A stretch of DNA of 64,000 nucleotides, from positions 414,001-478,000 of the forward strand of contig CP063163.1 of the NCBI GenBank assembly GCA_014960805.1, given 5' to 3'. The stretch is from Cytobacillus suaedae. GTDB lineage: Bacteria > Bacillota > Bacilli > Bacillales > Bacillaceae_L. Shown here one piece after another: positions 32,140-41,541 of the stretch. How positions within the stretch are numbered: the stretch's first letter is position 1; the number at the start of each line of letters is the position of its first letter. Made by a program: the position numbers and the translations under genes. The notes beneath the pieces are model-generated. The model made no database searches, had not been told where the DNA came from, and saw nothing but the letters and a program-made list of their open reading frames with translations.

Positions 32140-33678
32140 ATGGATAAGCTTCAAAAAAGTATGTATGACTTAATTGTAGAAACATCTACAAGACTCCCTA
32201 AGGATGTTAGACGTGCTATTGCTAAAGCAAAAGCACAGGAAAATGCAGGGACGCGTTCAGCGATGTCACTTGCAACAATTACAAACAACATTTCAATGGC
32301 AGATGTAAATGTATCTCCAATTTGCCAAGATACAGGACTACCAACTTTTAAAATTAAAACTCCTGTTGGTGTAAACCAATTGAAAATTAAAGAGGCGATT
32401 CTTTTTGCGATTGCTCAAGCAACGAAAGACGGAAAGCTTCGTCCGAACTCAGTTGATTCATTAACGGGTAAAAATAGTGGAGATAACCTTGGTGCTGGTT
32501 CACCGGTTATTAAGTTTGAGCAATGGGAAAAAGACTATATTGATGCACGCTTAATCCTAAAAGGTGGCGGCTGTGAAAACAAAAATATTCAATATAGCTT
32601 GCCATGTGAGTTAGAAGGACTTGGTAAGGCTGGTCGTGACCTTGATGGAATTAGAAAATGTATCATGCATTCTGTATACCAAGCACAAGGTCAAGGCTGT
32701 AGCGCTGGCTTCATCGGAGTTGGAATTGGTGGAGATCGTACATCAGGCTACGAATTAGCGAAAGAACAATTATTCCGTGATGTTGAAGATGTAAATCCGA
32801 TTGAAGACCTTGCGAAGCTTGAAGAATATGTGATGGAAAATGCAAATAAGCTTGGAATTGGAACGATGGGCTTTGGCGGAGAAACAACTCTTTTAGGCTG
32901 TAAAGTGGGAGTAATCAACCGTATCCCGGCAAGCTTCTTTGTTTCAGTTGCTTATAACTGTTGGGCGTATCGTCGATTAGGAGTGACATTAAATCCTGAA
33001 ACTGGCGAAATTAATGATTGGTTGTACAACGAAGGAGAAGAAATTGATTTCTCTAAAGAGGTTGAAGAAGCTCAAGAGGAAACGAATTCTGAAAGCCGTG
33101 AAGTTGTACTTGAAGCACCAATTACTGAAGAAAAGATCCGTGATTTAAAAGTGGGCGACGTTGTCCGTATCAATGGTTTAATGTACACAGGGCGTGACGC
33201 AATCCATAAACATCTTTCAGAAAATGAATCTCCAGTAGATTTAGATGGTCAAATCATCTATCACTGTGGACCTGTTATGCTAAAAGATGAGGATGGAACA
33301 TGGCATGTGAAAGCTGCTGGACCAACAACGAGTATTCGTGAGGAGCCTTACCAAGGTGACATTATGAAGCGATTTGGTATTCGTGCAGTTATTGGTAAAG
33401 GTGGAATGGGACCAAAAACCTTAGCTGCCTTAAAAGATCATGGTGGAGTTTACTTAAATGCCATTGGTGGAGCAGCACAATACTATGCTGACTGTATTAA
33501 GTCAGTTGAAGGTGTGGACTTTATGGAATTCGGTATTCCTGAAGCAATGTGGCATTTAAAAGTAGAAGGTTTTACTGCGGTTGTAACGATGGATTCACAT
33601 GGTAACAGCCTTCATGAGGATGTTGATAAATCCTCACTAGAAAAGCTTGCGCTATTTAAAGAACCAGTATTTAAATAA
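32140..33678 (+). CDS. fumA: Class I (Fe-S) fumarate hydratase
   Basis: 512 residues, both fumarase class I domains in one chain: alpha part (1-280) and beta part (about 320-512). It interconverts fumarate and malate using a 4Fe-4S cluster ligated by three cysteines, seen in SPICQDTGLP, GGGCENKN and GQGCSAGF. GGDRTSGYELAK and the beta-domain RPPxG-like INGLMYTGRDAIHKHL and GPTTSIRE are also typical. It is oxygen-sensitive and unrelated to the class II FumC found in B. subtilis. The frame opens at GTG 32116, but ATG 32140 has AAAGGGG seven bases upstream. Alternative: a tartrate dehydratase-like specificity cannot be fully excluded. cre site upstream, terminator downstream. Confidence 0.9.
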   Translation: MDKLQKSMYDLIVETSTRLPKDVRRAIAKAKAQENAGTRSAMSLATITNNISMADVNVSPICQDTGLPTFKIKTPVGVNQLKIKEAILFAIAQATKDGKLRPNSVDSLTGKNSGDNLGAGSPVIKFEQWEKDYIDARLILKGGGCENKNIQYSLPCELEGLGKAGRDLDGIRKCIMHSVYQAQGQGCSAGFIGVGIGGDRTSGYELAKEQLFRDVEDVNPIEDLAKLEEYVMENANKLGIGTMGFGGETTLLGCKVGVINRIPASFFVSVAYNCWAYRRLGVTLNPETGEINDWLYNEGEEIDFSKEVEEAQEETNSESREVVLEAPITEEKIRDLKVGDVVRINGLMYTGRDAIHKHLSENESPVDLDGQIIYHCGPVMLKDEDGTWHVKAAGPTTSIREEPYQGDIMKRFGIRAVIGKGGMGPKTLAALKDHGGVYLNAIGGAAQYYADCIKSVEGVDFMEFGIPEAMWHLKVEGFTAVVTMDSHGNSLHEDVDKSSLEKLALFKEPVFK

Positions 33679-33687
33679 GATTTTTTC

Positions 33688-33718
33688 GTGTCAGGGAGAC
33701 TTCCCTGGCACTTTTTTA
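33688..33718 (+). terminator. Terminator after fumarase gene
   Basis: GTGTCAGGGA and TCCCTGGCAC form a 10-bp stem (one G-T) with a 4-base loop and T6. Confidence 0.9.
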
Positions 33719-33806
33719 GTAGTTGGAAAACTCTTCAAAGAATGGATTTTAGGTTAGTACAAAAACTAACAGTATCCTTTAATTTTTAAAAAGGGGAGGA
33801 CTACTG

Positions 33807-34616
33807 TTGAGAATCGTACTAAGTGTACTAATGTCTGTAGTGTTACTTTTTTCAATTCAGCCAGATAGTGCAGACGCTAGTTATTCAAATAAGTCTATTA
33901 ATTGGGGCTTTAAGAGAAGTAAAAATCATCAACCAGCATCAGCCGGTAAAGAATTAGAAGAGTTATTATCGAAATATGGATCATTTTATTTGGGTGATAC
34001 ATCTAAAAAAGAAGTGTACCTAACCTTTGATAATGGTTATGAAAATGGCTATACAGGGAAGGTTTTAGATGTTCTTAAAAAGAAAAACGTTCCAGCAACC
34101 TTCTTTGTTACTGGTCATTTTTTAGATAGTCAGCCTAAGCTTGTTGAAAGAATGGCAAAGGAAGGCCATATTGTAGGTAATCATTCATGGTATCATCCAG
34201 ATCTAACAAAAGTTAGTGACGAGCGGTTAAAAAGAGAATTAGATACTGTTCGTGATGAGATCGAGCGAATAACCGGTAAAAAGGGTGGTACTTATTTAAG
34301 ACCACCACGTGGAGTTTTTAGTGAAAGAACTCTAGCTCTTTCTGAAAAATACGGCTACCAAAATGTCTTTTGGTCGTTAGCCTTTGTTGATTGGCATATT
34401 GACCAACAAAAAGGGTGGGAATATGCGTACAATAATATTATGAAGCAAATTCACCCTGGAGCTATTTTGTTACTGCATACGGTTTCAAAGGATAATGCAG
34501 AAGCCTTGGAAAAAGCAATTACTGACCTTGAGAAAGAGGGTTACATCTTTAAAAGCTTGGACCATCTTATGGTACAGCAATATATTGATGAACCATTATT
34601 ATTTAACATTCAGTAA
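33807..34616 (+). CDS. pdaA: Delta-lactam-biosynthetic de-N-acetylase PdaA
   Basis: 269 residues (B. subtilis PdaA 263). It deacetylates MurNAc after amidase action to allow muramic-delta-lactam formation in spore cortex peptidoglycan. Signal peptide MRIVLSVLMSVVLLFSIQP..ADA. NodB-fold motifs: TFDNGYENGYT (the family's altered TFDDG), HSWYHPDL (metal His pair), RPPRGVFSE, and the late AHPG-like IHPGAILLLHT. TTG start at 33807 with RBS GGGGAGGA, six bases away. Expression in the forespore is expected from the family; I did not identify a SigG promoter with confidence. Terminator follows. Confidence 0.93.
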   Translation: MRIVLSVLMSVVLLFSIQPDSADASYSNKSINWGFKRSKNHQPASAGKELEELLSKYGSFYLGDTSKKEVYLTFDNGYENGYTGKVLDVLKKKNVPATFFVTGHFLDSQPKLVERMAKEGHIVGNHSWYHPDLTKVSDERLKRELDTVRDEIERITGKKGGTYLRPPRGVFSERTLALSEKYGYQNVFWSLAFVDWHIDQQKGWEYAYNNIMKQIHPGAILLLHTVSKDNAEALEKAITDLEKEGYIFKSLDHLMVQQYIDEPLLFNIQ

Positions 34617-34645
34617 AACACATGGGTTACTCCATGTGTTTTATT
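34616..34645 (+). terminator. Terminator after pdaA
   Basis: AAAACACATGG and CCATGTGTTTT form a stem with a 6-7 base loop followed by ATTTT. Confidence 0.8.
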
Positions 34646-34705
34646 TTGGATGTAGCCGAGAATTCTATGATAAAATGAGGTATTAACTAAGTGATGGGTG
34701 ATCAA

Positions 34706-34900
34706 ATGCAATTAGCGATGATAGCAGTTGTAGTTGTTTTATTAATAGGCTTACTCTTAACGATTTCATTGGCCGGTAAAAGTGATGAAGATTATCGCGG
34801 AGCAACGCGAAAAAACACGAGGAATCTAACGCTTATCTATGTCATAACCATTTTATTGCTGTTAACTGGATTAGTGGTGTACATTAAATGGTTTACTTAG
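34706..34900 (+). CDS. Small two-helix membrane protein
   Basis: 64 residues with two transmembrane helices (about 3-22 and 43-61) joined by a charged loop (SDEDYRGATRKNTRN). I do not recognise a named family. Starts at GTG 34691, ATG 34694 and ATG 34706 are all possible; the last follows GGGTGATC and gives the most usual N-terminus (MQLAMIAVVVV). It lies between pdaA and rlmCD and may be co-transcribed with the latter. Confidence 0.6.
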   Translation: MQLAMIAVVVVLLIGLLLTISLAGKSDEDYRGATRKNTRNLTLIYVITILLLLTGLVVYIKWFT

Positions 34901-34970
34901 GTATGTTGTGAGAATCTAGGTGTGATAATGATAATAAGGAATTTTAAGAATAGACATGGAGTTGTAACTA

Positions 34971-36356
34971 ATGAGTCAAAAACAAAATGTACAATCACCG
35001 AAGCTTGAGCTTGGACAAACCTTCCCATTAACAATAAAGAGGCTAGGAATTAACGGGGAAGGTGTAGGTTATTTCAAGCGCCAAGTTGTCTTTGTACCAG
35101 GAGCATTACCAGGAGAAGAGGTTGTTGTTGAAGCGACAAAGGTTCACCCCAAGTTTTCTGAAGCGAAAATTAAGAAAGTCCGCAAAAAGTCTGAGCATCG
35201 TGTTCAACCACCATGTCCTATTTATGATCAGTGTGGTGGCTGTCAGCTTCAGCATTTAGACTATAGCCAGCAACTTAAAGAAAAACGGGATATCGTCATT
35301 CAATCCTTTGAGCGCTATGTGAAAAATCTTAATCCTGAAATAATTAAAGAAACGATTGGGATGGAGAACCCCTGGAACTATCGTAATAAAAGCCAATTTC
35401 AAGTTGGGCTGAATAAACAAAAGGTCATTGCGGGCCTTTATGGATTAAACTCGCATCACCTCATTGATATATCTGATTGTATGGTACAACACCAAGCAAC
35501 GAATAAAGTGACACAGGTTGTAAAAACGATTTTACAGGGTTTAAATATATCAATTTATAATGAAAAGTCACGAAAAGGAATTATCAGGACGATTGTAACA
35601 AGGGTAGGAGTTGAAACCGGTGAGGTGCAGCTTGTACTCATAACCGCTAAAAATGAGTTGCCACGTAAGGATTTATTCATCGAAGAGATTAAGAAGAGGC
35701 TTCCTGAAGTAAAATCGATTGTACAAAATATAAATGGAAGTAAAACTTCTTTAATTTTTGGTGATGAAACAAAGAGACTGCATGGTAAAGAAGTCATTCA
35801 AGAGAATTTAGGAGACCTTCAGTTTGAGTTATCTGCACGTGCGTTTTTTCAATTAAATCCTCATCAAACGGTAAAGTTGTACGATGAAGTTAAAAAAGCA
35901 GCGAGATTAACTGGGAAAGAAAGGCTTGTCGATGCGTATTGTGGAGTAGGAACAATTGGACTGTGGCTTGCGAAAGAGGCAAGTGAGATTCGTGGAATGG
36001 ACACAATTTATGAGTCGATTGAAGATGCCAAAAAGAATGCAAGAAATCATGGTATTTCAAACGCGGTTTATGTAACTGGAAAGGCTGAACAATGGTTGCC
36101 AAAATGGGTCAAGGAAGGGTGGAAGCCCGATGTTATTGTGGTAGACCCACCTCGTACAGGCTGTGACGACCAGCTCTTACAAACCATTTTAAAGGTAAAA
36201 CCAAAAAGGATAGTCTATGTTTCATGTAATCCTTCAACATTAGCTAAAGATATTGGAGTATTATCAAAATCATACAATGTCAGCTATATTCAACCAGTAG
36301 ATATGTTTCCACATACAGCACATGTTGAATGCGTAACGCAGCTTGTCTTGAAATAA
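34971..36356 (+). CDS. rlmCD: 23S rRNA (uracil-5-)-methyltransferase RlmCD
   Basis: 461 residues (B. subtilis RlmCD/YfjO 466). It methylates two uridines of 23S rRNA (E. coli U747 and U1939 positions). Domains: N-terminal TRAM RNA-binding domain (14-75), Fe-S cysteines [14 protein letters not shown] plus a later Cys (DCMVQHQ), and the Rossmann methyltransferase (about 280-461) with [14 protein letters not shown] (SAM), [10 protein letters not shown] and the nucleophile Cys in [15 protein letters not shown] 34971 has GGAG about 9 bases upstream. Second in the yfj-type stretch of the backbone. Confidence 0.94.
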   Translation: MSQKQNVQSPKLELGQTFPLTIKRLGINGEGVGYFKRQVVFVPGALPGEEVVVEATKVHPKFSEAKIKKVRKKSEHRVQPPCPIYDQCGGCQLQHLDYSQQLKEKRDIVIQSFERYVKNLNPEIIKETIGMENPWNYRNKSQFQVGLNKQKVIAGLYGLNSHHLIDISDCMVQHQATNKVTQVVKTILQGLNISIYNEKSRKGIIRTIVTRVGVETGEVQLVLITAKNELPRKDLFIEEIKKRLPEVKSIVQNINGSKTSLIFGDETKRLHGKEVIQENLGDLQFELSARAFFQLNPHQTVKLYDEVKKAARLTGKERLVDAYCGVGTIGLWLAKEASEIRGMDTIYESIEDAKKNARNHGISNAVYVTGKAEQWLPKWVKEGWKPDVIVVDPPRTGCDDQLLQTILKVKPKRIVYVSCNPSTLAKDIGVLSKSYNVSYIQPVDMFPHTAHVECVTQLVLK

Positions 36357-36461
36357 ATATTTCTTTTTAAAAGCTACATTAATGTAAATGTCTACTGTAG
36401 GCATTCAACCTATGTAGAGGCAGTTGCGTTGTTAGAGTTGAAATAAGCTAAGGAGCATAAA

Positions 36462-37199
36462 ATGAACAATTATAAATTAACGATTCAGTATGATGGTGGC
36501 CGTTACAAGGGTTGGCAACGACTCGGTAATAGTGACAGTACTATTCAAGGGAAAATTGAAAATGTATTAACAGAGTTGGCAGGAGAAAAGATTGAAATCA
36601 TTGGATCTGGAAGAACAGATGCAGGTGTACATGCTCTTGCTCAAATCGCTAATTTTAAGATGCGTAAAAATGCAACGGAAGATGAAGTTATGCAATATTT
36701 AAACAGATATCTTCCTAATGATATTAGCGTTGTTGATGTTACGTTAATTCATGATCGTTTTCATGCGCGCTATAATGCTAAAGATAAAACATACTTGTAT
36801 AAGATTTGGAACGAGCAATATACAAATCCCTTCATGCGAAAGTACAGTATGCATGTGGAGGAAAAGCTTGATATCGAAAAAATGAGAATAGCTTCTCAAT
36901 TTTTTCTAGGTGAGCATGACTTTACTTCTTATTCCAATGCAAAGTCGAAGAAAAAGTCCATGGTGCGTGAAATTTACTCACTAGAGATAAGCGAAAATGC
37001 AGGCTTTATCGAAATCAAAGTACGAGGTAATGGTTTCCTTTACAATATGGTGAGGAAAATTGTTGGAACCTTAATTGAAGTTGGATTAGGCGAAATAGAT
37101 GCTACTGCAATACCTGGTATCCTTGAATCAAAAGAAAGAATTCAAACAGGTCGTATGGCGGATGCGGAGGGGTTGTATTTGGAGAAGGTTGGTTTTTAA
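36462..37199 (+). CDS. truA: tRNA pseudouridine synthase A
   Basis: 245 residues. TruA converts U38-U40 of the tRNA anticodon stem to pseudouridine. Catalytic Asp in SGRTDAGVHALAQ, Tyr/Arg region KTYLYKIWNE, plus HDFTSYSNAKSKKKSMVREIY and RGNGFLYNMVRKIVGTLIEVG, the conserved C-terminal block. RBS AAGGAG. Since the usual truA of Bacillus sits in the ribosomal-protein region, this is probably a second paralogue (as in several Bacillus genomes), placed among other RNA-modification genes. Confidence 0.93.
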   Translation: MNNYKLTIQYDGGRYKGWQRLGNSDSTIQGKIENVLTELAGEKIEIIGSGRTDAGVHALAQIANFKMRKNATEDEVMQYLNRYLPNDISVVDVTLIHDRFHARYNAKDKTYLYKIWNEQYTNPFMRKYSMHVEEKLDIEKMRIASQFFLGEHDFTSYSNAKSKKKSMVREIYSLEISENAGFIEIKVRGNGFLYNMVRKIVGTLIEVGLGEIDATAIPGILESKERIQTGRMADAEGLYLEKVGF

Positions 37200-37340
37200 A
37201 CCATCTCCTTTTTTAAAGAAGCGGAGCTACACATCACCAGCATCTCATGTGTTGACAGATACAGATACACTTTACTCAGATTTATATCTTTTGATCTTGA
37301 GTTTGAAGTTGTATCAATAGCGAGAGGATTTGAGTTTGAA

Positions 37341-38330
37341 ATGAAAGAGAATTTTTGGCGTGATTTACCACGACCATTTTTTGTACTAGCACCAATGGAA
37401 GATGTGACAGATGTTGTTTTTCGTCATGTAGTAAGTGCAGCTGGTCGACCGGATGTGTTTTTCACAGAGTTTACAAACTCAGATAGTTATTGTCATCCAG
37501 AGGGTATGAAAAGTGTGCGTGGTCGTTTGATTTTTACAGAAGATGAACAACCAATGGTGGCACATATTTGGGGGGATAGTCCCGAAAATTTCCGTCAAAT
37601 GAGTATTGGCATGGCAGAGCTAGGATTTAAAGGTATAGATATTAACATGGGTTGCCCTGTACCGAATGTGGCATCAAGAGGGAAAGGTAGTGGCCTTATT
37701 CTCCGTCGTGATGTTGCAGCAGAACTTATTCAAGCTGCAAAAGCGGGTGGCCTGCCTGTCAGCGTGAAAACAAGACTAGGCTTTAAAGAGGTAGATGAGT
37801 GGGAGGAGTGGCTAACGCATATTTTAAAACAGGATATTGCGAACCTTTCTATTCATTTACGTACAAGAAAAGAAATGAGCGAAGTAGATGCCCATTGGGA
37901 GCTAATTCCAGAAATCAAAAAATTACGTGACCGGATCGCACCAAATACGATGCTAACAATCAATGGAGACATTCCTGACCGTCAAATTGGGCTCCAACTT
38001 GCTGAACAATATGGTGTTGATGGCGTTATGATTGGGCGAGGTATTTTTAAAAATCCTTTTGCTTTTGAAAAAGAGCCTAAAGAGCATAGCAGTGAAGAAT
38101 ATCTTTCTCTATTAAGACTTCAGCTTGATCTTCAAGATCAATATGCAGAAGTACTGCCACGTTCAATTACAGGACTTCATCGCTTTTTCAAAATTTATGT
38201 TAAAGGGTTCCCTGGCGCTGCCGAATTAAGAAGTCAATTGATGAACACGAAATCAACTGATGAAGTGCGTGCATTGCTAGATAACTTTGAAAAAAACAAT
38301 GAGATTCGAAGGGACAGTGAAGTAATGTAA
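37341..38330 (+). CDS. dus: tRNA-dihydrouridine synthase (YfjN type)
   Basis: 329 residues; an FMN-dependent TIM-barrel enzyme that reduces uridine in tRNA D-loops. Motifs: [12 protein letters not shown] (FMN), [29 protein letters not shown] with the catalytic Cys, SVKTRLGF, and [15 protein letters not shown]. It belongs to the B. subtilis YfjN-like branch (325 residues) rather than the DusB/YacF branch. GAGAGGATTTGAG provides a weak RBS. The stop codon is followed within a few bases by a relic of an oligopeptide permease gene. Confidence 0.92.
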   Translation: MKENFWRDLPRPFFVLAPMEDVTDVVFRHVVSAAGRPDVFFTEFTNSDSYCHPEGMKSVRGRLIFTEDEQPMVAHIWGDSPENFRQMSIGMAELGFKGIDINMGCPVPNVASRGKGSGLILRRDVAAELIQAAKAGGLPVSVKTRLGFKEVDEWEEWLTHILKQDIANLSIHLRTRKEMSEVDAHWELIPEIKKLRDRIAPNTMLTINGDIPDRQIGLQLAEQYGVDGVMIGRGIFKNPFAFEKEPKEHSSEEYLSLLRLQLDLQDQYAEVLPRSITGLHRFFKIYVKGFPGAAELRSQLMNTKSTDEVRALLDNFEKNNEIRRDSEVM

Positions 38331-38334
38331 CTCT

Positions 38335-38436
38335 CAAATACTTTTCCCAGGCTTCTCTATTATGTTAATTGTTTTAGGGTTTAACTTGATTAAGGATGGA
38401 TTACGGGATGCAATTGATCCTAAAATGAAGAGTTAA
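38335..38436 (+). pseudogene. Relic of an oligopeptide/dipeptide ABC permease (DppC/OppC C-terminus)
   Basis: One frame reads [20 protein letters not shown] followed by [12 protein letters not shown] and a stop. This is the standard C-terminal end of DppC/OppC permeases (FPGxxIMLxVLxFNLLGDGLRDALDPK). Everything upstream of these 33 residues is missing, as it runs straight into dus, and no start codon with RBS exists. A terminator follows at 38454, probably that of the lost gene. Confidence 0.75.
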
Positions 38437-38453
38437 AATGGTAATACAGTGTA

Positions 38454-38490
38454 AAGGCTTAGTCTTTTTTTGACTAAGCCTTATTTTTTA
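38454..38490 (+). terminator. Terminator behind dus/permease relic
   Basis: AAGGCTTAGTC and GACTAAGCCTT form a perfect 11-bp stem with a T7 loop and ATTTTTT tail. Confidence 0.9.
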
Positions 38491-38597
38491 TGGATTTTAA
38501 CTATTGTAAATATTTACTACACCTGAATTGTAAAAATTGCTCGAAAAATGTCGATATAATTGGTAAGACCACTAAAAGATAAAAAGGGGACACTAGC

Positions 38598-40364
38598 ATG
38601 AAATTGAACAAGATATCAACAAAGTTATTATTAGGTATCACCATTTTAGTGTTAATTGCGACTACCACCTTGGGCTTACTTAGCTACAATTTTGCTAAAC
38701 AAGAGCTCGTGGGCAGTGGAAAACTAGATTTACAACATATTGTACATAATTCAATCTCTGCACTTGAACTATTAAATGAACAAGTTGAGTCTGGTGATTT
38801 AACGCTTGAAGAAGCAAAGGAGCGAGCACGTGAATTATTAGTAGGACCACCTACAACTAAGGATGGAATAACTACTTATGATTTTGCACAATCGTCTTTT
38901 CTTTACAAAAAAGAAGGATACTTAATGGCTTATGACTCAAATCATATTGCAGAGTTACATCCAAGCATTCAAATTGGAGATGACAAAACAGAAGTTAAAA
39001 ACTCTAAAGGACAATTTGTTGTTCAAGATATAGTAAAGACTGCTAAATTGACCAATCCAGAAGATCGATTTTATGAATATGCTTGGCAAAATGCTGGTGA
39101 GACAGTTGAGCGAAATAAAATAGTCTATGCGGCATATTATGAACCATGGGACTGGCATATTGGTATTGGAGCATATGAGTATGAGTTCTACGAGTCATTA
39201 AATACTCTTTTATACCTGATATTAGGGGTTTCAATCTTAATTACGATCATTGGGTTAGTAGTATTTTACTTTGTTTCTCGAAAGAAACTGAAGTTGATGG
39301 AGACAATTACGAAGTCATCTCTTCTGATCTCAGAAGGCAATTTAGATGTTCCTGCGTTACCTGAATCATCAGATGAACTAGGGCAGCTGGGTAAAGCTTT
39401 TAACAAAATGACGGACCAGTTAAAAACAATTCTTTCTAACATCCAATCTACAAGTATAAAAGTCTCACAATCAGCACTAGAACTTTCGGCTTTAACAGAA
39501 GAAACCAGCTCAACAAGCGAAGAGATGAGTAGGGCAATCAATGAAATTACGAAAGGCTCAGTGTCACAAGCTTCTGATATTGAATCTACAAGTCAAAAAA
39601 CAGAAGAGCTTAGTGGTGCGATTGTTAAAATGAACGAACAAAATCAGCTAATGAGAACACTTTCTGTTGATTCTACTAATGCGATTGAACTTGGTAAGGA
39701 AAAGGTAAACATCCTCCAAGCTTCTAATGAAGATTCGAAGAGAGCATCTGAACAAATTGGTGTTGGAATTAATCATCTATATCGCAGTATAAAAGACATC
39801 TCAAATATTGTGACAACGATAGATTCTATCTCTCAACAAACGAATTTACTTGCACTAAATGCAAGCATTGAGGCTGCTAGAGCTGGTGAATCTGGAAAAG
39901 GATTTGCGGTTGTAGCTGACGAGGTTCGAAAACTAGCAGAAGAAACAAACAAAGCTACGAATGAAATACAACAAATGATTAATAGTATTGAAAAAGAGAC
40001 AGAATCTACTGTAAAGGCAATGGAGAATACGACAGACATCTCATCTAAGCTAGATCTTGCTGTAAATGATACAGAAAATCAATTTAGTCATATCTCTAAA
40101 TCTATTAATCAAATTATTGGTGTAATTGAACGACTAAACTCAGAGATTTTGGTTGTTACAAACCACACAGAAAGTATTGTAGAGTCTGTCCAAAATATAT
40201 CTGCTGTTGCAGAAGAAACAGCAGCTTCTTCTGAAGAAGTTCTAGCTTCCGTTGAGGAGCAAGTCGGTATCATTGGTACAATTTCAACTTCTGCAGAAAA
40301 TCTAAATACGTTAAGTGAAGAGTTGCAGAAGATGATGGAACAATTTTCTACTGAATCTAAGTAG
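38598..40364 (+). CDS. Methyl-accepting chemotaxis protein with single Cache domain
   Basis: 588 residues. TM1 at about 9-29, extracellular Cache-type sensor (about 35-200; [23 protein letters not shown] is typical of sCache_2), TM2 at about 203-226, HAMP (227-280), then the cytoplasmic signalling hairpin whose tip is [17 protein letters not shown] and [18 protein letters not shown]. It relays ligand binding to CheA/CheW. RBS AAAGGGG. It has its own terminator and stands directly before the peptidoglycan-recycling island, so it might sense cell-wall sugars or other small acids; that link is only positional. Confidence 0.9.
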   Translation: MKLNKISTKLLLGITILVLIATTTLGLLSYNFAKQELVGSGKLDLQHIVHNSISALELLNEQVESGDLTLEEAKERARELLVGPPTTKDGITTYDFAQSSFLYKKEGYLMAYDSNHIAELHPSIQIGDDKTEVKNSKGQFVVQDIVKTAKLTNPEDRFYEYAWQNAGETVERNKIVYAAYYEPWDWHIGIGAYEYEFYESLNTLLYLILGVSILITIIGLVVFYFVSRKKLKLMETITKSSLLISEGNLDVPALPESSDELGQLGKAFNKMTDQLKTILSNIQSTSIKVSQSALELSALTEETSSTSEEMSRAINEITKGSVSQASDIESTSQKTEELSGAIVKMNEQNQLMRTLSVDSTNAIELGKEKVNILQASNEDSKRASEQIGVGINHLYRSIKDISNIVTTIDSISQQTNLLALNASIEAARAGESGKGFAVVADEVRKLAEETNKATNEIQQMINSIEKETESTVKAMENTTDISSKLDLAVNDTENQFSHISKSINQIIGVIERLNSEILVVTNHTESIVESVQNISAVAEETAASSEEVLASVEEQVGIIGTISTSAENLNTLSEELQKMMEQFSTESK

Positions 40365-40414
40365 TAGTTATTATGCTTAATTTGGAATGAACTTTGGATA
40401 TTGAAGTGTTAGTT

Positions 40415-40450
40415 GGCTTAGTCATAAAGTATTTATGACTAAGCCTTTTC
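40415..40450 (+). terminator. Terminator after chemoreceptor gene
   Basis: GGCTTAGTCATAAA and TTTATGACTAAGCC form a 14-bp perfect stem with a 3-base loop and TTTTC. Confidence 0.9.
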
Positions 40451-40486
40451 TATTGATTTGAAACATAGTTGTGATACATAATGGGT

Positions 40487-40509
40487 TTAAAATTTAATTT
40501 TAATGTTAT
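40487..40509 (+). promoter_or_regulatory. AT-rich motif shared with murQ and nagA promoters, copy 1
   Basis: TTAAAATTTAATTTTAA (40487-40503) is near-palindromic and continues TGTTATT. The murQ region has TTGAAAAAATATTTTAA followed by TGTTGTA. Candidate MurR operator or a shared promoter element; AT-richness makes this weak. Confidence 0.35.
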
Positions 40510-40548
40510 TCATTACTATAAAATATAATTTTAAGAATGGAGATAAGT

Positions 40549-41541
40549 ATGTACGTACTTGGTATTGATGGGGGAGGAACTAAAACCATAGGAGTAATTG
40601 TTGCTTTAACTGGAGAAGTGAGGGCTATAGCCGAGGTTGGTGCAACAAATATAAATACGGTAGGTTCGATTGGAGTAGAGACAGAAATTCAGAAGTTAGT
40701 AAATGAATTAAGAACACTTGATTTACAGGCATTTAATCAAGTATCTGTAATCTTTGCGGGTATGGCTGGCGCAGGGAATGACTCGAATAAAGGTGAACTA
40801 GAATCAATACTTGGAAAAGTGCTTGAAATGAATATCCCTATTTATGTAGAAAATGATGCCATTACTGCACTATACTCTGGATCGCTAGGACAGGAGGGGA
40901 TTGTCCATATCTCAGGTACAGGATCAATTGCATTTGGAATTAATCGGGAGGGGAAGACAGACAGAGTAGGTGGTTGGGGCTATTTAGTGGATTCCGGTGG
41001 AAGTGGGTTTTCTATTGGTCAAAAAGCATTTAATGGACTTTTTGATCGTTACGACAATTGTAATGAGAGAACACTACTGGATGAAAAAGTGTTAAGAAAT
41101 TTTTCAATTACCGAACCATCTGATCTTATTCCGATTATTTACCGAAATCCCGATCCGCGGAAATTAGTAGCTTCTATTGTTCCTTTGGTATTTGCAGCAG
41201 CAGATGAAGGCGACTGTGGCGCTCAACATATTTTATTGAGTACAGCGAGAGATATTGTTGAAAATATAAAGTCCCTTGCACCGAAACTGTATAGTACAAC
41301 TGAAACACAAATCCCAGTGGTTCTTGCAGGTGGATTGTTTTCAAGAAAAGACTGGTTCATATCAACAATAAAAGAACAATTAGAACTAGTAGGTTTGAAT
41401 TGTAATCTTATCGTACCATCCGTCCCACCTATCGTAGGTTCAGTAATAGGCGGATTAAAGATGCTAAAGAAAGAAATTGAATCCGATTTTATAAAAAGAT
41501 TAAAAAGCTTTTTTGAAAATAAGGAGGTTGGGGAGAGTTGA
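40549..41541 (+). CDS. BadF/BcrA-type amino-sugar kinase (MurK-like)
   Basis: 330 residues of the ASKHA kinase fold (BadF/BadG/BcrA/BcrD ATPase family). ATP-binding motifs: GIDGGGTKTIG (phosphate 1), VENDAITALYSG, HISGTGSIAFG (phosphate 2), VGGWGYLVDSGGSG, and VVLAGGLFS (adenosine). Relatives include MurK of Clostridium acetobutylicum, which phosphorylates MurNAc and GlcNAc at C6, and N-acetylglucosamine kinases. ATG 40549 (GGAG, 6 bases) is chosen over 40537. It overlaps namZ by four bases, so it likely phosphorylates the MurNAc/GlcNAc released by NamZ in the cytoplasm. Substrate preference is inferred from context. Confidence 0.8.
   Translation: MYVLGIDGGGTKTIGVIVALTGEVRAIAEVGATNINTVGSIGVETEIQKLVNELRTLDLQAFNQVSVIFAGMAGAGNDSNKGELESILGKVLEMNIPIYVENDAITALYSGSLGQEGIVHISGTGSIAFGINREGKTDRVGGWGYLVDSGGSGFSIGQKAFNGLFDRYDNCNERTLLDEKVLRNFSITEPSDLIPIIYRNPDPRKLVASIVPLVFAAADEGDCGAQHILLSTARDIVENIKSLAPKLYSTTETQIPVVLAGGLFSRKDWFISTIKEQLELVGLNCNLIVPSVPPIVGSVIGGLKMLKKEIESDFIKRLKSFFENKEVGES

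Noticed and set aside
34922-34936. Fur-like TGATAATGATAATAA upstream of rlmCD
   Set aside because: The second half matches the 7-1-7 consensus poorly, and an rRNA methyltransferase is not an expected Fur target.
37253-37258. TTGACA as -35 of a dus promoter
   Set aside because: No acceptable -10 at 16-18 bp downstream.
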